Assembly (NCBI GenBank): GCA_016719565.1
Contig: JADJYU010000003.1
Span: 620,001 to 684,000 of the forward strand
Reading direction: 5' to 3'
DNA from: Ignavibacteria bacterium
Lineage (GTDB): Bacteria; Bacteroidota; Ignavibacteria; Tepidaquicellales; Tepidaquicellaceae
Length of the DNA stretch: 64,000 bases
This document shows positions 53,726-62,809 of the stretch, in pieces. The translations under genes and the position numbers were made by a program. The notes beneath the pieces are model-generated. The model saw only the letters and a program-made list of their open reading frames with translations, did not search any database and was not told the DNA's origin. How positions within the stretch are numbered: the first letter of the stretch is position 1; every line of letters starts with the position of its first letter.

Positions 53726-54616
53726 TCACTGCTCTTTACCATTTTTAACATTTTTAACAACACCTTCAATAAGTCCGTAAGGTTCGTCAGTTGGAATGAA
53801 GATCTCATTGAAATTATCAAGATCAAACCTGTCAAGATCAAATTTTAAGTAATGTTTATTCGGCATTGAAATAAATATTTCTTTTACTTCCGGACATTGT
53901 TCGGTTACTTTTTTTCCGCATTCATATAAAGTCTGCTGAACAGAAAGACTGCTGTGCTCTGCGAAAGTGTTTAGAAGTAAATTTCTTACCGTATCATGTA
54001 TTGATCTGAAATCAATGTCGTATTTGAAATACTTCCATTCGGCTTTTATACTCGTTGAAAATATTCTGTCCTTTGTTTCAAGTAATGTAGTGTATTTGTC
54101 TTTGATGAATCCTTCAAAGCCGGAATTAGTAGTTTTTAATACGAGCAGATTATTTAAGCCGGATTTTATTTTATATTCATCTCTGCTTATTTTTAAACTG
54201 CAGTTTCTGGTTTCATTACCCGGACTTATGAAGGAGTGATTATGAGGGTGATGCTGATTAATTTCTTTTTCAGAAGAATCATGAATATTGATCCGCTTCC
54301 AGATCTTTTCAACAGCTTTAATCCTGACTTCAGAAATCTGAATATTGTTGTCCAGAAAATAATTTCCAAGATAAAGACAAAATTCTTCAATGGAATTCAT
54401 AGGGTTTTCTTTTGCGAGTACATACACTGTATTTTTAATCGTATCGGTAGGAAGGACTTTGCTGTTGTCACCTTTAAGATGGACATCATCGAAGTCTCCT
54501 TTCAGCTGAACATCAATACTTACTTCCGTTATATCGTGTATAAGTCCGGTGCGCTTCACTTTTAAAACGCGCACGGATGATTTTCCATAATTATTTTTCT
54601 CGAGAACAGATTTCAT
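53726..54616 (-). CDS. Urate oxidase (uricase)
   Basis: Uricase oxidises urate to 5-hydroxyisourate with oxygen and without a cofactor. The 296-residue protein has tandem T-fold halves with GKSSVRVLKVKR, LPTDTIKNTVYVLAKENP (containing the conserved catalytic-region Thr), HNHSFISPG, LLVLKTTNSGFEGFIKDKYTTL, and PNKHYLKFDL near the end. The start ATG 54616 is preferred over a 26-residue hydrophobic upstream extension. It is transcribed away from the allantoinase operon across a 225-base region containing a 7-bp array. Confidence 0.93.
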   Translation of the reverse strand: MKSVLEKNNYGKSSVRVLKVKRTGLIHDITEVSIDVQLKGDFDDVHLKGDNSKVLPTDTIKNTVYVLAKENPMNSIEEFCLYLGNYFLDNNIQISEVRIKAVEKIWKRINIHDSSEKEINQHHPHNHSFISPGNETRNCSLKISRDEYKIKSGLNNLLVLKTTNSGFEGFIKDKYTTLLETKDRIFSTSIKAEWKYFKYDIDFRSIHDTVRNLLLNTFAEHSSLSVQQTLYECGKKVTEQCPEVKEIFISMPNKHYLKFDLDRFDLDNFNEIFIPTDEPYGLIEGVVKNVKNGKEQ

Positions 54617-54682
54617 ATTTAATTTTTTTTTAAATATAACAGTTAATAATTTTTTAATGAATACCGAAATATAAATAGCTTT

Positions 54683-54794
54683 ATCAATTATCAATGATCA
54701 ATTATCAATGATCGATTATTAATTTTCAATTATTAATTATTAACTATTAACTATTAACTATTAACTATTAACTATTAACTATTAACTATTAACT
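54683..54794. repeat. 7-bp tandem repeat array, 16 units, upstream of allantoinase
   Basis: Sixteen 7-bp units in perfect register: ATCAATT, ATCAATG, ATCAATT, ATCAATG, ATCGATT, ATTAATT, TTCAATT, ATTAATT, then ATTAACT eight times. The array ends 47 bases before the allantoinase ATG in the divergent region with uricase. Eight identical units can change copy number by slippage. Confidence 0.93.
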
Positions 54795-54841
54795 GAAATC
54801 AAATGGTTTGTTATTAAATTTATTTGAAATTATTTTAGCGA

Positions 54842-56185
54842 ATGAAATTTGGAATACGGAGCAGAAATGTTCTTATAAATAATGAACTCAGAAGCGCGGT
54901 AGTTTTGATTGGGAACGGTAAGATCTCAGAAATTCTTGATTATAATACTTCAGGAGAATATATTACTGAAGACTATGACGATCTGACTGTTATGCCGTCG
55001 CTTATTGACACTCATGTTCATGTAAACGAACCGGGAAGGGAAGACTGGGAAGGATTTGAGACATTAACCAAATCAGCTGCAGCGGGCGGGATCACAATGA
55101 TAGTTGACATGCCGCTGAACAGTTCGCCTGTAACTACAGATAAAAATTCATTTGAAAAAAAGATCAGTGCAGCTGAAGGAAAACTTTACACTGACGTAGG
55201 ATTTTACGGCGGGGCTGTACCTGACAATATATCTGAACTGAATTCACTTCGCGATTGCGGAGTCATGGGATTCAAATCCTTTATGATCGATTCCGGTCTT
55301 GATGAATTCAGACATATAAGTGAAAGTGATCTGGAGGAAATACTTTATGAGTTAAATAAGTTTTCCAAAGTTCCATTACTTGTGCATGCGGAAAAGTCTG
55401 AAGGAGAGTCTGAAAATATAATTGATAATGAATTTTCATACAGTTCTTTTTTAAAAAGCAGACCGGGAGAGATGGAATGTGATGCAATTAAAATACTGAT
55501 AAGACTTTCAGAAAAATTTGACAGTCATATTCATATTGTACATTTGTCTTCCGCTGATGCAGTAGATTTGATTAGAAAAGCCAAGAAAGATGGTTTAAAA
55601 ATAACTGTTGAGACATGTCCGCATTATCTGTATTTTCATTCTGAAATAATTCCTGAAAGAAATACTGTTTTTAAATGCACTCCGCCGATCAGGAATAATG
55701 ATAACAGGGAAAAATTATGGAAAGCAGTTAAAGACGGGGTAATAGATATGATTGTCAGCGATCATTCACCTTGTCCTGATGATATGAAATTTAAGTCTGA
55801 AGGAAATTTTGTTAAAGCCTGGGGCGGAATATCAGGAATTCAGTTAGGTCTGTCGGCAGTCTGGACTGAAGCAAAGAAAAGAGGATTCAGCATTCCGGAT
55901 ATATCAAAGCTGATGAGTGCAGGTCCGGCGAAGCTCATCGGGATGGAGAAAGTAAAAGGAAAAATTGAAAAAGGATTTGATGCTGATATAATTATTTTTG
56001 ATCCTGAAAGTACTTTCACTGTGGACAGCGGAAATTTATTTCATAAAAACAAACTGACTCCTTATGAAGGTGAAAAATTAAAAGGAAAAGTAATCGTTAC
56101 TTATTTGAGAGGAAATAAAATTTACGACAACGGAGTATTCACTGAGAATCCTTTTGGTAAAATTATATTGAAAGAAACATTTTAA
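54842..56185 (+). CDS. allB: Allantoinase
   Basis: Allantoinase opens the ring of allantoin to allantoate. The 447-residue amidohydrolase has the metal-binding DTHVHVNEPGREDWEGFET motif (HVH near residue 60), the carboxylated-lysine region GVMGFKSFMIDSG, metal His in PLLVHAEKSE and HIVHLSSADAV, and the catalytic SDHSPCPDD motif. It starts a tight operon with allantoicase, OHCU decarboxylase and HIU hydrolase. Dihydroorotase and hydantoinase are relatives, but motif and neighbourhood favour allantoinase. Confidence 0.94.
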   Translation: MKFGIRSRNVLINNELRSAVVLIGNGKISEILDYNTSGEYITEDYDDLTVMPSLIDTHVHVNEPGREDWEGFETLTKSAAAGGITMIVDMPLNSSPVTTDKNSFEKKISAAEGKLYTDVGFYGGAVPDNISELNSLRDCGVMGFKSFMIDSGLDEFRHISESDLEEILYELNKFSKVPLLVHAEKSEGESENIIDNEFSYSSFLKSRPGEMECDAIKILIRLSEKFDSHIHIVHLSSADAVDLIRKAKKDGLKITVETCPHYLYFHSEIIPERNTVFKCTPPIRNNDNREKLWKAVKDGVIDMIVSDHSPCPDDMKFKSEGNFVKAWGGISGIQLGLSAVWTEAKKRGFSIPDISKLMSAGPAKLIGMEKVKGKIEKGFDADIIIFDPESTFTVDSGNLFHKNKLTPYEGEKLKGKVIVTYLRGNKIYDNGVFTENPFGKIILKETF

Positions 56186-56192
56186 ATTTTGT

Positions 56193-57197
56193 ATGAACGG
56201 TAATAAGATAATTGTCTTTAACGGACTTGTTGATCTTGCTTCAGAGAAATTCGGAGGAAAAGCTGTAGAAGCCAGTGATGATTTTTTTGCGCCGAAAGAA
56301 AATCTTCTTAAAGCGGAACTGCCGGTTTTCATTCCCGATAAATACACTGATAACGGAAAATGGATGGACGGCTCGGAATCGAAAAGAAAAAGAATTTCCG
56401 GACATGACTGGTGTATTATCCGACTCGGACTCAGAGGGATCATTAAAGGTCTGGATATTGACACGAGTTATTTTCTCGGAAATCATCCGCCTTATGCTTC
56501 AGCGGAAGCATGTTATTCAGATCCGGATAGTTCAGCTGAAAAGGAATGGAAATATATTTTGAATAAGTCACCTCTTTCTCCGGGTTCGCAGAATATCTTT
56601 TCTGTTAATGATGAAAATATTTATAATACCGTCCGGTTAAATATTTATCCTGACGGAGGGGTCGCAAGATTCAGAGTATACGGCAATGTAAAGCCGGACA
56701 GTACTGAACTGAAGAAGGGTGAACTTACAGACTTAGCTGCTCTGATAAACGGAGGTAAAGTATTGGTTTGCAATGATATGTTCTTTGGTTCGATGGACAA
56801 TCTTATTGCTCCGGGAAAAAGCAAAGTGATGGGTGACGGCTGGGAGACAAGGAGAAAAAGAATTCCGGGATATGACTGGATAATTGTAAAGCTGAACGGA
56901 CCGGGGAAGGTAAAAAAAATTATTGTCGATACAAATTTATTCAAAGGAAATTATCCTGATAAATGCTCGATAGAAGGATGTTACAATCCTGACATTCCGG
57001 ATGACGAGATCACTTCTCCGGAAGTTAAATGGAATGAAATTTTAAGCAAAGCGTCTTTGAAGGGAGACACTGAGAATATATTCGAAAGTGAGCTGAGTGA
57101 TACGGGAAGCGTTACTCACATCCGGTTAAATATATTTCCGGACGGCGGAGTAAGCAGATTAAGAATTTTCGGAACACCTGACATAACATCGAAATGA
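56193..57197 (+). CDS. alc: Allantoicase
   Basis: Allantoicase splits allantoate into ureidoglycolate and urea. The 334-residue protein is built of two related jelly-roll halves, each with FGGKAVEASDDFFAPKENLL / MFFGSMDNLIAPGKS, W-x-x-R-R-K-R-I-x-G-x-D-W-x-I-x-x-L, and IRLNIFPDGGVSRLRIFG-type ends (seen at both VRLNIYPDGGVARFRVYG and near the C-terminus). It begins eight bases after allantoinase and overlaps the next gene by four bases. Confidence 0.94.
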   Translation: MNGNKIIVFNGLVDLASEKFGGKAVEASDDFFAPKENLLKAELPVFIPDKYTDNGKWMDGSESKRKRISGHDWCIIRLGLRGIIKGLDIDTSYFLGNHPPYASAEACYSDPDSSAEKEWKYILNKSPLSPGSQNIFSVNDENIYNTVRLNIYPDGGVARFRVYGNVKPDSTELKKGELTDLAALINGGKVLVCNDMFFGSMDNLIAPGKSKVMGDGWETRRKRIPGYDWIIVKLNGPGKVKKIIVDTNLFKGNYPDKCSIEGCYNPDIPDDEITSPEVKWNEILSKASLKGDTENIFESELSDTGSVTHIRLNIFPDGGVSRLRIFGTPDITSK

Positions 57198-57679
57198 AAG
57201 ATATTTTAAAAAAGTGCTGCGGCTCTGAGAGATGGGTTAATGAGATGATAAACATTCAGCCGTTTGAGAAAGCTGATGATATTATGAAAGATGCTGAAAG
57301 GATCTGGTACTCACTGGAAAAGTCCGACTGGCTTGAAGCGTTTGATCATCATCCGAAAATAGGCGACATGAATTCTTTAAAGGAAAAATATTCTGTTGCA
57401 AAAGATCTGTCCGAAAGTGAACAGGCGGGGGCATTATCGGCTACGGATGAGACTTTATCCGAACTTTCTCTTTACAATCAATTGTATGAAAAAAAATTCG
57501 GATTCATATTTATTGTTTTTGCAACAGGTAAAAGCGCTGATGAAATGCTCGGAATAATAAAAGATAGAATTAATAACGATCCTGAAACTGAGATCAGAAC
57601 AGCCGCTGAGGAACAATTTAAAATCACAAAACTTAGATTAAAAAATTATTATGAGTCAGATCACAACGCACGTACTTGA
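57194..57679 (+). CDS. OHCU decarboxylase
   Basis: This enzyme decarboxylates 2-oxo-4-hydroxy-4-carboxy-5-ureidoimidazoline to (S)-allantoin. The 161-residue protein has the family motif DHHPKIGD, whose His is catalytic, plus NEMINIQPFEKADDI and FGFIFIVFATGKSADEMLGI. Its ATG overlaps the allantoicase stop (ATGA). The last 28 bases overlap the HIU hydrolase gene in another frame; one extra A in the six-A run at 640-645 of the 57-kb block (57640-57645) would end the protein at LRLKKLL with an ATGA overlap, the usual ending of the family. A base may thus be missing here too. Confidence 0.92.
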   Translation: MKDILKKCCGSERWVNEMINIQPFEKADDIMKDAERIWYSLEKSDWLEAFDHHPKIGDMNSLKEKYSVAKDLSESEQAGALSATDETLSELSLYNQLYEKKFGFIFIVFATGKSADEMLGIIKDRINNDPETEIRTAAEEQFKITKLRLKNYYESDHNART

Positions 57680-57988
57680 TACTTCGACCGGTAAGCCTGC
57701 AGCAGGCGTAAAGGTCGAATTATTTTTTTTTGAAAATAATATATTAATAATGATCGCAGAAGGAATTACTAACGAAGACGGCAGAATAAGTGATCTTTTA
57801 AATTTGGAAGATACACTGCAGGACGGATTATATAAAATAAAATTTGATACCGGTGAATACTTTTTTAAACCGGAACTGACACTTTTTACCCTTACGCAGA
57901 AATTACTTTTAAAATAAATGATAACAGACATTATCACATACCTCTCCTGTTAAGCCCGTTCGGATTTACTACCTACCGCGGCAGCTGA
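57651..57988 (+). CDS. 5-hydroxyisourate hydrolase, frameshifted
   Basis: HIU hydrolase, a transthyretin-like protein, turns 5-hydroxyisourate into OHCU. The frame from ATG 57651 has the N-terminal signature ITTHVLDTSTGKPAAGVKV and stops at 57917 after LFTLTQKLLLK. In the next frame the family C-terminus follows: YPYAEITFKINDNRHYHIPL and then LLSPFGFTTYRGS, ending in TGA 57986-57988. One T missing from the five-T run near 57880-57890 explains the break. Restoring it gives a 112-residue protein, the usual length, with the C-terminal YRGS that is part of the active site. Confidence 0.9.
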
Positions 57989-58084
57989 GATATAAACGGG
58001 ATATATTTTTCCTGATATATTTTTTAAATATTTTTGAGATACACAAAGCTCAAACCCGTTGTGTTAAATCAGCTTGTTCCGGTT

Positions 58085-58693
58085 TCATTTAAAACAATCA
58101 GAAGGTTTATCTTCAGAAGATATTATAGAATTATATACTTCTCTTGAAAGTACTTTCGGTGTATAATTTATATCTTCTTTTACAAGGCTTTTAACTAAAG
58201 ATCTGAGATGATTTTGCGAACTGATATCGAGACAATCATATAATGCTTTAACTCTTTCATCCCCTGCTTTAGAATACTGGGTTCTGACATCACTGATATC
58301 TGTCTCTTCTATCATAGCTGCTGCTCTGAGAGCATCGGAAAAAGAGTAATTTCCGGCGGTGATGAAATCATTGAACAGCACCTGTATAGTCCTGTCAGAG
58401 AACTCGCCTGAATTTTGCATCGAAGAACTTATCTCAATATTTAAATCATTCATAAGTTTTTGAACCATATCCATATGAACTTTCTCGTTGTTCATAATAT
58501 TTTCAAAAACCTTCTTATTATATTTTTTGTACATTTCGCTGTAAAAATCATAAGCCAATTTTTCTTCTTCGAGAACATAATTCAATCCGGAAATATCAGC
58601 GTCTGTAATTTGAGAATATGATCTCAGAGGATTAGCTATGATAAGCATAGAGAAAATGCCCGCAGTGAACAAGTATTTTATTAGATGTTTCAT
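58085..58693 (-). CDS. Secreted DUF2202 ferritin-like protein
   Basis: The 202-residue protein has a signal peptide (FTAGIFSMLIIANPLRSYSQ) and a four-helix ferritin-like domain: LNYVLEEEKLAYDFYSEMYKKY, NIMNNEKVHMDMVQKLM, DALRAAAMIEETDISDV and SSQNHLRSLVKSL. The Glu and E-x-x-H residues in these helices fit a di-metal site. DUF2202 proteins are uncharacterised, perhaps metal or oxidative-stress related. It is isolated from its neighbours and convergent with the urate operon. Confidence 0.82.
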   Translation of the reverse strand: MKHLIKYLFTAGIFSMLIIANPLRSYSQITDADISGLNYVLEEEKLAYDFYSEMYKKYNKKVFENIMNNEKVHMDMVQKLMNDLNIEISSSMQNSGEFSDRTIQVLFNDFITAGNYSFSDALRAAAMIEETDISDVRTQYSKAGDERVKALYDCLDISSQNHLRSLVKSLVKEDINYTPKVLSREVYNSIISSEDKPSDCFK

Positions 58694-58854
58694 TTTGATT
58701 TACCTCCTTCATTAACTAAAACAAAAGTATAAGTATTTTTATTTCACATTAATATAAAAATATTATAACTCATTCGGAATGACGTAGGTCATAAGTATCA
58801 GAAGAGAAGATTTAAAGGAATAAACCGGAAGAAATTATACTAAAACCGGACAGA

Positions 58855-60915
58855 TCATTTCAGCAGGACCATTCTTTTTGTGTCCGTATATCCTGAAGAG
58901 TTAAAACTGTAAAAATATACACCGCTGGATAATGTCAGACCTTTTTCCAATGGATTGAAATCAACCGTATGTGTGCCGGCGGAGACAAATTCATTTATGA
59001 TCACAAAAATTTCTCTACCTGTAATATCATAAACTTTTATTGAAACATTTCCGGAGACCGGGAGATCGAAATTAATTTTTGTCTCGGGATTGAACGGATT
59101 CGGATAATTCTGACTGAGTCTGTAACCGGAAGGAATATTATCGTATCCGTTGTTTACAGATACAATATTCTCAAGCTGGAATGAGAATTTTCTCCATTGT
59201 GTATTATTCTGAGGAACAAAACTGGAGCTTGTCTGCGGTGCAGTTGCAAGCTGAAGACCTCCTCTGCGGAATATTTCAACCGGATAAGTCAGTCCGCCGT
59301 CAGTGGATATTTTTACGATAAGACTATCTATGTTGGAGGAATTATACTGGGCATATGCATAATCAAACTCAATTGAATCAGACTGTATAAGTCCGTCATA
59401 CACTTTTGAATACATCGAATCTCTCTGACCAATAATATTGTAATTGAAAAAATTAATATATGCTGATCTCAGTCCGCTGATGGTTGGTCCGTTTGCTCCA
59501 ATATACTGATCAAATGTAATAAATCCATCCCGGTTGAAAACCTTCCAGTTAAGAGGAGGGAATACCGCTTCAAAAAGTTCGACATTCAGTGCAGAAAAAA
59601 TAGAATCAGTCCCTGTTACGGGGAAATTATAATTTATCAGATCAGAAAAACTAGTATAAAAGAGATCAGTCTTATTCGAATATGGCAGAGCCGGCGGAGG
59701 GTTCACGGGATTGATCACAATCTCCCTGCTCTTTGCGGAATTTAATATTTCCCTGAAGTTATCATCCTGAATGAAAACAGAAGTATAAAGCATGGAGTCA
59801 TTCCATTCGGGATCTTTATAATAAGTGTAAATATATTCATAATTTCCCGGAGTAAGCGATATAGTAAAACCGGCAGTATCCGGATACATTTTCCTGAATA
59901 TATCATAAAATTCTGTTTCTCCGTTTAAAGCGTTTATATTTGTTTTATATCTTTCAACTGCATTTATCCTGAGTCTGTAATCACCTTTTAGCAGAGGCGA
60001 GATAACATTTACATTAATAGTAGATCTGACTGAGTCACCTGTGAATTGATCAGAGACAGTTATTGAAACCGGAGTACCCCTGTTATATCTTCTGAGATAA
60101 GGAGTATATAAATTTACGCTGTCTCCGTATGGTATTGAAACAGGTAATATACCGTCAACAAATGTAGTGGGAACACCTGCAATGAAATAAAATCTTCTTC
60201 TTGCGTCATTCTGTTCAGGATTGTAAGTATAGAAAGTATCATTCCCCAGAATTCCTGTGTGATACACTATTGTATTTACAGACTGTATATTGGTATTTGA
60301 AAATACATTCAGAAAAGAATTATTATTTGCGCTGGCGGGACTTGCATTTGACGTAAATTCTTCAAACAAAACATTTCTTCTGAAACCGGGAAGACTGATA
60401 TTATACTGGTATAAGGTGTCATTTATATAATTTGAATCCGCCTGATCAGATACATAGGCTTTAATAAAATAAGGCGTTCCGATTAAATAACTGAATACAG
60501 GAAATCTTATGAACAGAGTCTGTCCCGGACTAAGTCCGGAGACAGAAGTATCCTGAAAATAATTACCCGGATTAATATTTAAATAAACACGCAAAGAATC
60601 TGATGAATTATTGTTTCCGATGTTTGCTACTGATACAATCGGAGAAATTGTGTCGGATCCGGAATTAAGAACTGAATAAACGGTGTCAGGCGGAATATTA
60701 ATAATAGAAGTTACTGTAACATCATTGGAAATTCTTTCACCTGTAAGCACATTGTCGATATAAAGATTATTTCCATATCCGTTATAAGTGATAAACTGCA
60801 GACGTATATCCCTTGACCCGGATGTATTGCCGGAATTATCTTTCAGACTTATGAATGAAAAAGTGATCAGCGAAGAAAATATCAGAACCAGTATTGATAA
60901 ATTTTTAAAGGACAA
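58855..60915 (-). CDS. Large T9SS-secreted protein with thioredoxin-like domain
   Basis: The 686-residue protein has a signal peptide (LSILVLIFSSLITFSFISL). It has an N-terminal beta-sandwich region, then a thioredoxin-like part (RNVLFEEFTSNASPASANN ... YHTGILGND ... FIAGVPTTFVDG) similar to Omp28-type modules. At the position where a CxxC redox motif usually stands it reads SNASPAS, so disulfide chemistry is not expected. A T9SS type A sorting domain ends the protein (QNYPNPFNPETKINFDLP ... SSGVYFYSF ... RMVLLK). It is followed, in the same direction as upstream genes, by a small membrane protein gene. Confidence 0.82.
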   Translation of the reverse strand: MSFKNLSILVLIFSSLITFSFISLKDNSGNTSGSRDIRLQFITYNGYGNNLYIDNVLTGERISNDVTVTSIINIPPDTVYSVLNSGSDTISPIVSVANIGNNNSSDSLRVYLNINPGNYFQDTSVSGLSPGQTLFIRFPVFSYLIGTPYFIKAYVSDQADSNYINDTLYQYNISLPGFRRNVLFEEFTSNASPASANNNSFLNVFSNTNIQSVNTIVYHTGILGNDTFYTYNPEQNDARRRFYFIAGVPTTFVDGILPVSIPYGDSVNLYTPYLRRYNRGTPVSITVSDQFTGDSVRSTINVNVISPLLKGDYRLRINAVERYKTNINALNGETEFYDIFRKMYPDTAGFTISLTPGNYEYIYTYYKDPEWNDSMLYTSVFIQDDNFREILNSAKSREIVINPVNPPPALPYSNKTDLFYTSFSDLINYNFPVTGTDSIFSALNVELFEAVFPPLNWKVFNRDGFITFDQYIGANGPTISGLRSAYINFFNYNIIGQRDSMYSKVYDGLIQSDSIEFDYAYAQYNSSNIDSLIVKISTDGGLTYPVEIFRRGGLQLATAPQTSSSFVPQNNTQWRKFSFQLENIVSVNNGYDNIPSGYRLSQNYPNPFNPETKINFDLPVSGNVSIKVYDITGREIFVIINEFVSAGTHTVDFNPLEKGLTLSSGVYFYSFNSSGYTDTKRMVLLK

Positions 60916-60939
60916 TTTAAATTTTAAATGATGAATAAT

Positions 60940-61308
60940 TTATGCGATCTTAGTGATCTCTGTTTTTTTAAAATAGAATCTGTAGAAGGATAATTCAAGA
61001 AGGCTGACGAGAATCAGAGTTATAGAATCCTTAGGAGTAAGAGTAATATTAACGCCCTGCTGAGCATAAAAGCCGGAAATTTTCAGGAAGAAAAGCAGAA
61101 CGGAATTTACCGGTAAAGTCATATTATAGCCTGTATCTGATATGAACAGACCGACAAACAATTCACATACAGTCAGTGAAACAGCGAACAAAGTAATTAT
61201 GAAACCTAAATTCAGAAACGCCTGCAGCAGCCCGTCGTTTTGAAAAGACTTTGAGAAAGCATAAACAGCAAAGATCACATGAATGAAATAAATTACTGCA
61301 ATTATCAT
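60940..61308 (-). CDS. Small integral membrane protein
   Basis: The 122-residue protein has three or four hydrophobic segments (AVIYFIHVIFAVYAF, LGFIITLFAVSLTVCELFV, SVLLFFLKISGFY, LILVSLLELSFYRFYF). No family is recognised. It lies three bases after the glycosylphosphotransferase gene in the same direction, so a link to surface polysaccharide or the envelope is possible but unproved. Confidence 0.6.
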   Translation of the reverse strand: MIIAVIYFIHVIFAVYAFSKSFQNDGLLQAFLNLGFIITLFAVSLTVCELFVGLFISDTGYNMTLPVNSVLLFFLKISGFYAQQGVNITLTPKDSITLILVSLLELSFYRFYFKKTEITKIA

Positions 61309-61311
61309 AAA

Positions 61312-62733
61312 TTAAAACGCTTCTTTTGAAAAGAGAACTTCTTTAATAGTTTTAAAAATAATCTTAATATCGAAAGCTATAGACCAATTTTCAATGTAAT
61401 AAATATCATAATCGATTCTGGTCTGCATAGAAGAATCGGTTCCTCTCAGACCGCTGACCTGAGCCCATCCCGTCATACCGCCTTTTACACGGTGTCTTTC
61501 TAGATACTTATGAATTGAATGCTTCATTGAATTTATAAAATATTCTCTTTCGGGACGAGGTCCTACGATGCTCATATTACCAATAAGAACATTATAAAAC
61601 TGCGGCAGTTCATCAAGACTGTATTTCCTTAGAGTTCTGCCGACAGAAGTATATCTGTCATCATCCCTGGTCGTCATCTGAGGCCCTTTTTTCTCAGCAT
61701 CTATTTTCATAGATCTGAATTTAAGCATAATAAATTTCTGCCCGTCGAGACCTACTCGTTCCTGATTATAAAACAACGGACCTTTTGAAGTGACTTTAAC
61801 AAGAATACCTAGTATCAGCATTACCGGAAAAAGGGAAATTAAAGCAAGTGAAGAAACGATAATATCAAAAACCCTTTTTGTAAATCTGTTCCATACATTC
61901 ATCGGCATGGATTTCAGCTTCATAAAAGGAATGCCGTCAACTTCTTCTATTCGCAGTCTGCTTGTCATCATATCAATGAAATCAGGCGCATACATAAATT
62001 CAACATTCTTTCCTTCACATATTTTAAAAAGATTATATAGAATATCATGATTAGCGGAAGGAATTGAGATAAATATTTTTTCAATATTCAGTTTCGAAAT
62101 CAGTTCGGGTATTAATGTATAATTTCCGAGATGGATCTTACCTTTCATATTTCCGTTAACAATTTCATCAATTGAAAAATATCCTAAAACATTATAACCT
62201 GTGAATTTATGTTCAGAAAAATTCTCATAGATCTTTTCAGCCATCAGATTTTTCCCGAGTACTGCAACATTACTAACGCCTTTATTTTTATTATAAAGGT
62301 TCTTTTCAATTTTGAGCATAAAATATCTTCCGACTGTAACAAACAAAATTGATATAAGCCAAACAAGTGAAAATACAAGCCTTGAATAAGGGAAATCGCC
62401 TTTAAGAATAAAGACCAGACCCATTGCAATAAGAACGCCTATGGAGATGCATTTAATTATTACAAATAATTCATCCATTACAAAAACAGTTCTTTTTAAT
62501 CTGTACATTTTTCTCGACTGGAAAATGATGATCCATATAGGTATTACGATCAGAGAAAACTCAATATATCCGTAAATTTCCGGAATACCTTTTGTTACAG
62601 GAAAGATATTAGTAAAAGGGCTCAAAAACCTTAACCAGTATGATAACAAAAATGCGCAGAATATTGAAACAGCGTCTGACAGCACTGTCAACAATGGAAT
62701 GATTACTTGTATTTTAGTTGATTTATTTTTCAA
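61312..62733 (-). CDS. Polyprenyl glycosylphosphotransferase (exopolysaccharide initiation)
   Basis: This enzyme starts a surface polysaccharide by moving a sugar-1-phosphate onto undecaprenyl phosphate. The 473-residue protein has four N-terminal membrane helices, a Rossmann-like middle (NVAVLGKNLMAEKIYENFSE), another membrane helix (FDIIVSSLALISLFPVMLIL) and the catalytic C-terminal domain: GPLFYNQERVGLDGQKFIML, KFRSMKIDAE, RKYSLDELPQFYNVLIG and SIVGPRPEREYF, ending near GMTGWAQVSGLRG. Which sugar is used cannot be read from sequence. Confidence 0.92.
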   Translation of the reverse strand: MKNKSTKIQVIIPLLTVLSDAVSIFCAFLLSYWLRFLSPFTNIFPVTKGIPEIYGYIEFSLIVIPIWIIIFQSRKMYRLKRTVFVMDELFVIIKCISIGVLIAMGLVFILKGDFPYSRLVFSLVWLISILFVTVGRYFMLKIEKNLYNKNKGVSNVAVLGKNLMAEKIYENFSEHKFTGYNVLGYFSIDEIVNGNMKGKIHLGNYTLIPELISKLNIEKIFISIPSANHDILYNLFKICEGKNVEFMYAPDFIDMMTSRLRIEEVDGIPFMKLKSMPMNVWNRFTKRVFDIIVSSLALISLFPVMLILGILVKVTSKGPLFYNQERVGLDGQKFIMLKFRSMKIDAEKKGPQMTTRDDDRYTSVGRTLRKYSLDELPQFYNVLIGNMSIVGPRPEREYFINSMKHSIHKYLERHRVKGGMTGWAQVSGLRGTDSSMQTRIDYDIYYIENWSIAFDIKIIFKTIKEVLFSKEAF

Positions 62734-62809
62734 GTTATATATGCAGGAAACCGTATGAATTTATCAAAAATAATTTATTTGATTGTAATAGAAAACACAA
62801 AACTAAATT

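Noticed and set aside
54617..54694. Signal-like N-terminal extension of uricase
   Set aside because: The extension is AT-rich non-coding sequence; uricases are cytoplasmic and begin near MKSVLEKNNYG.
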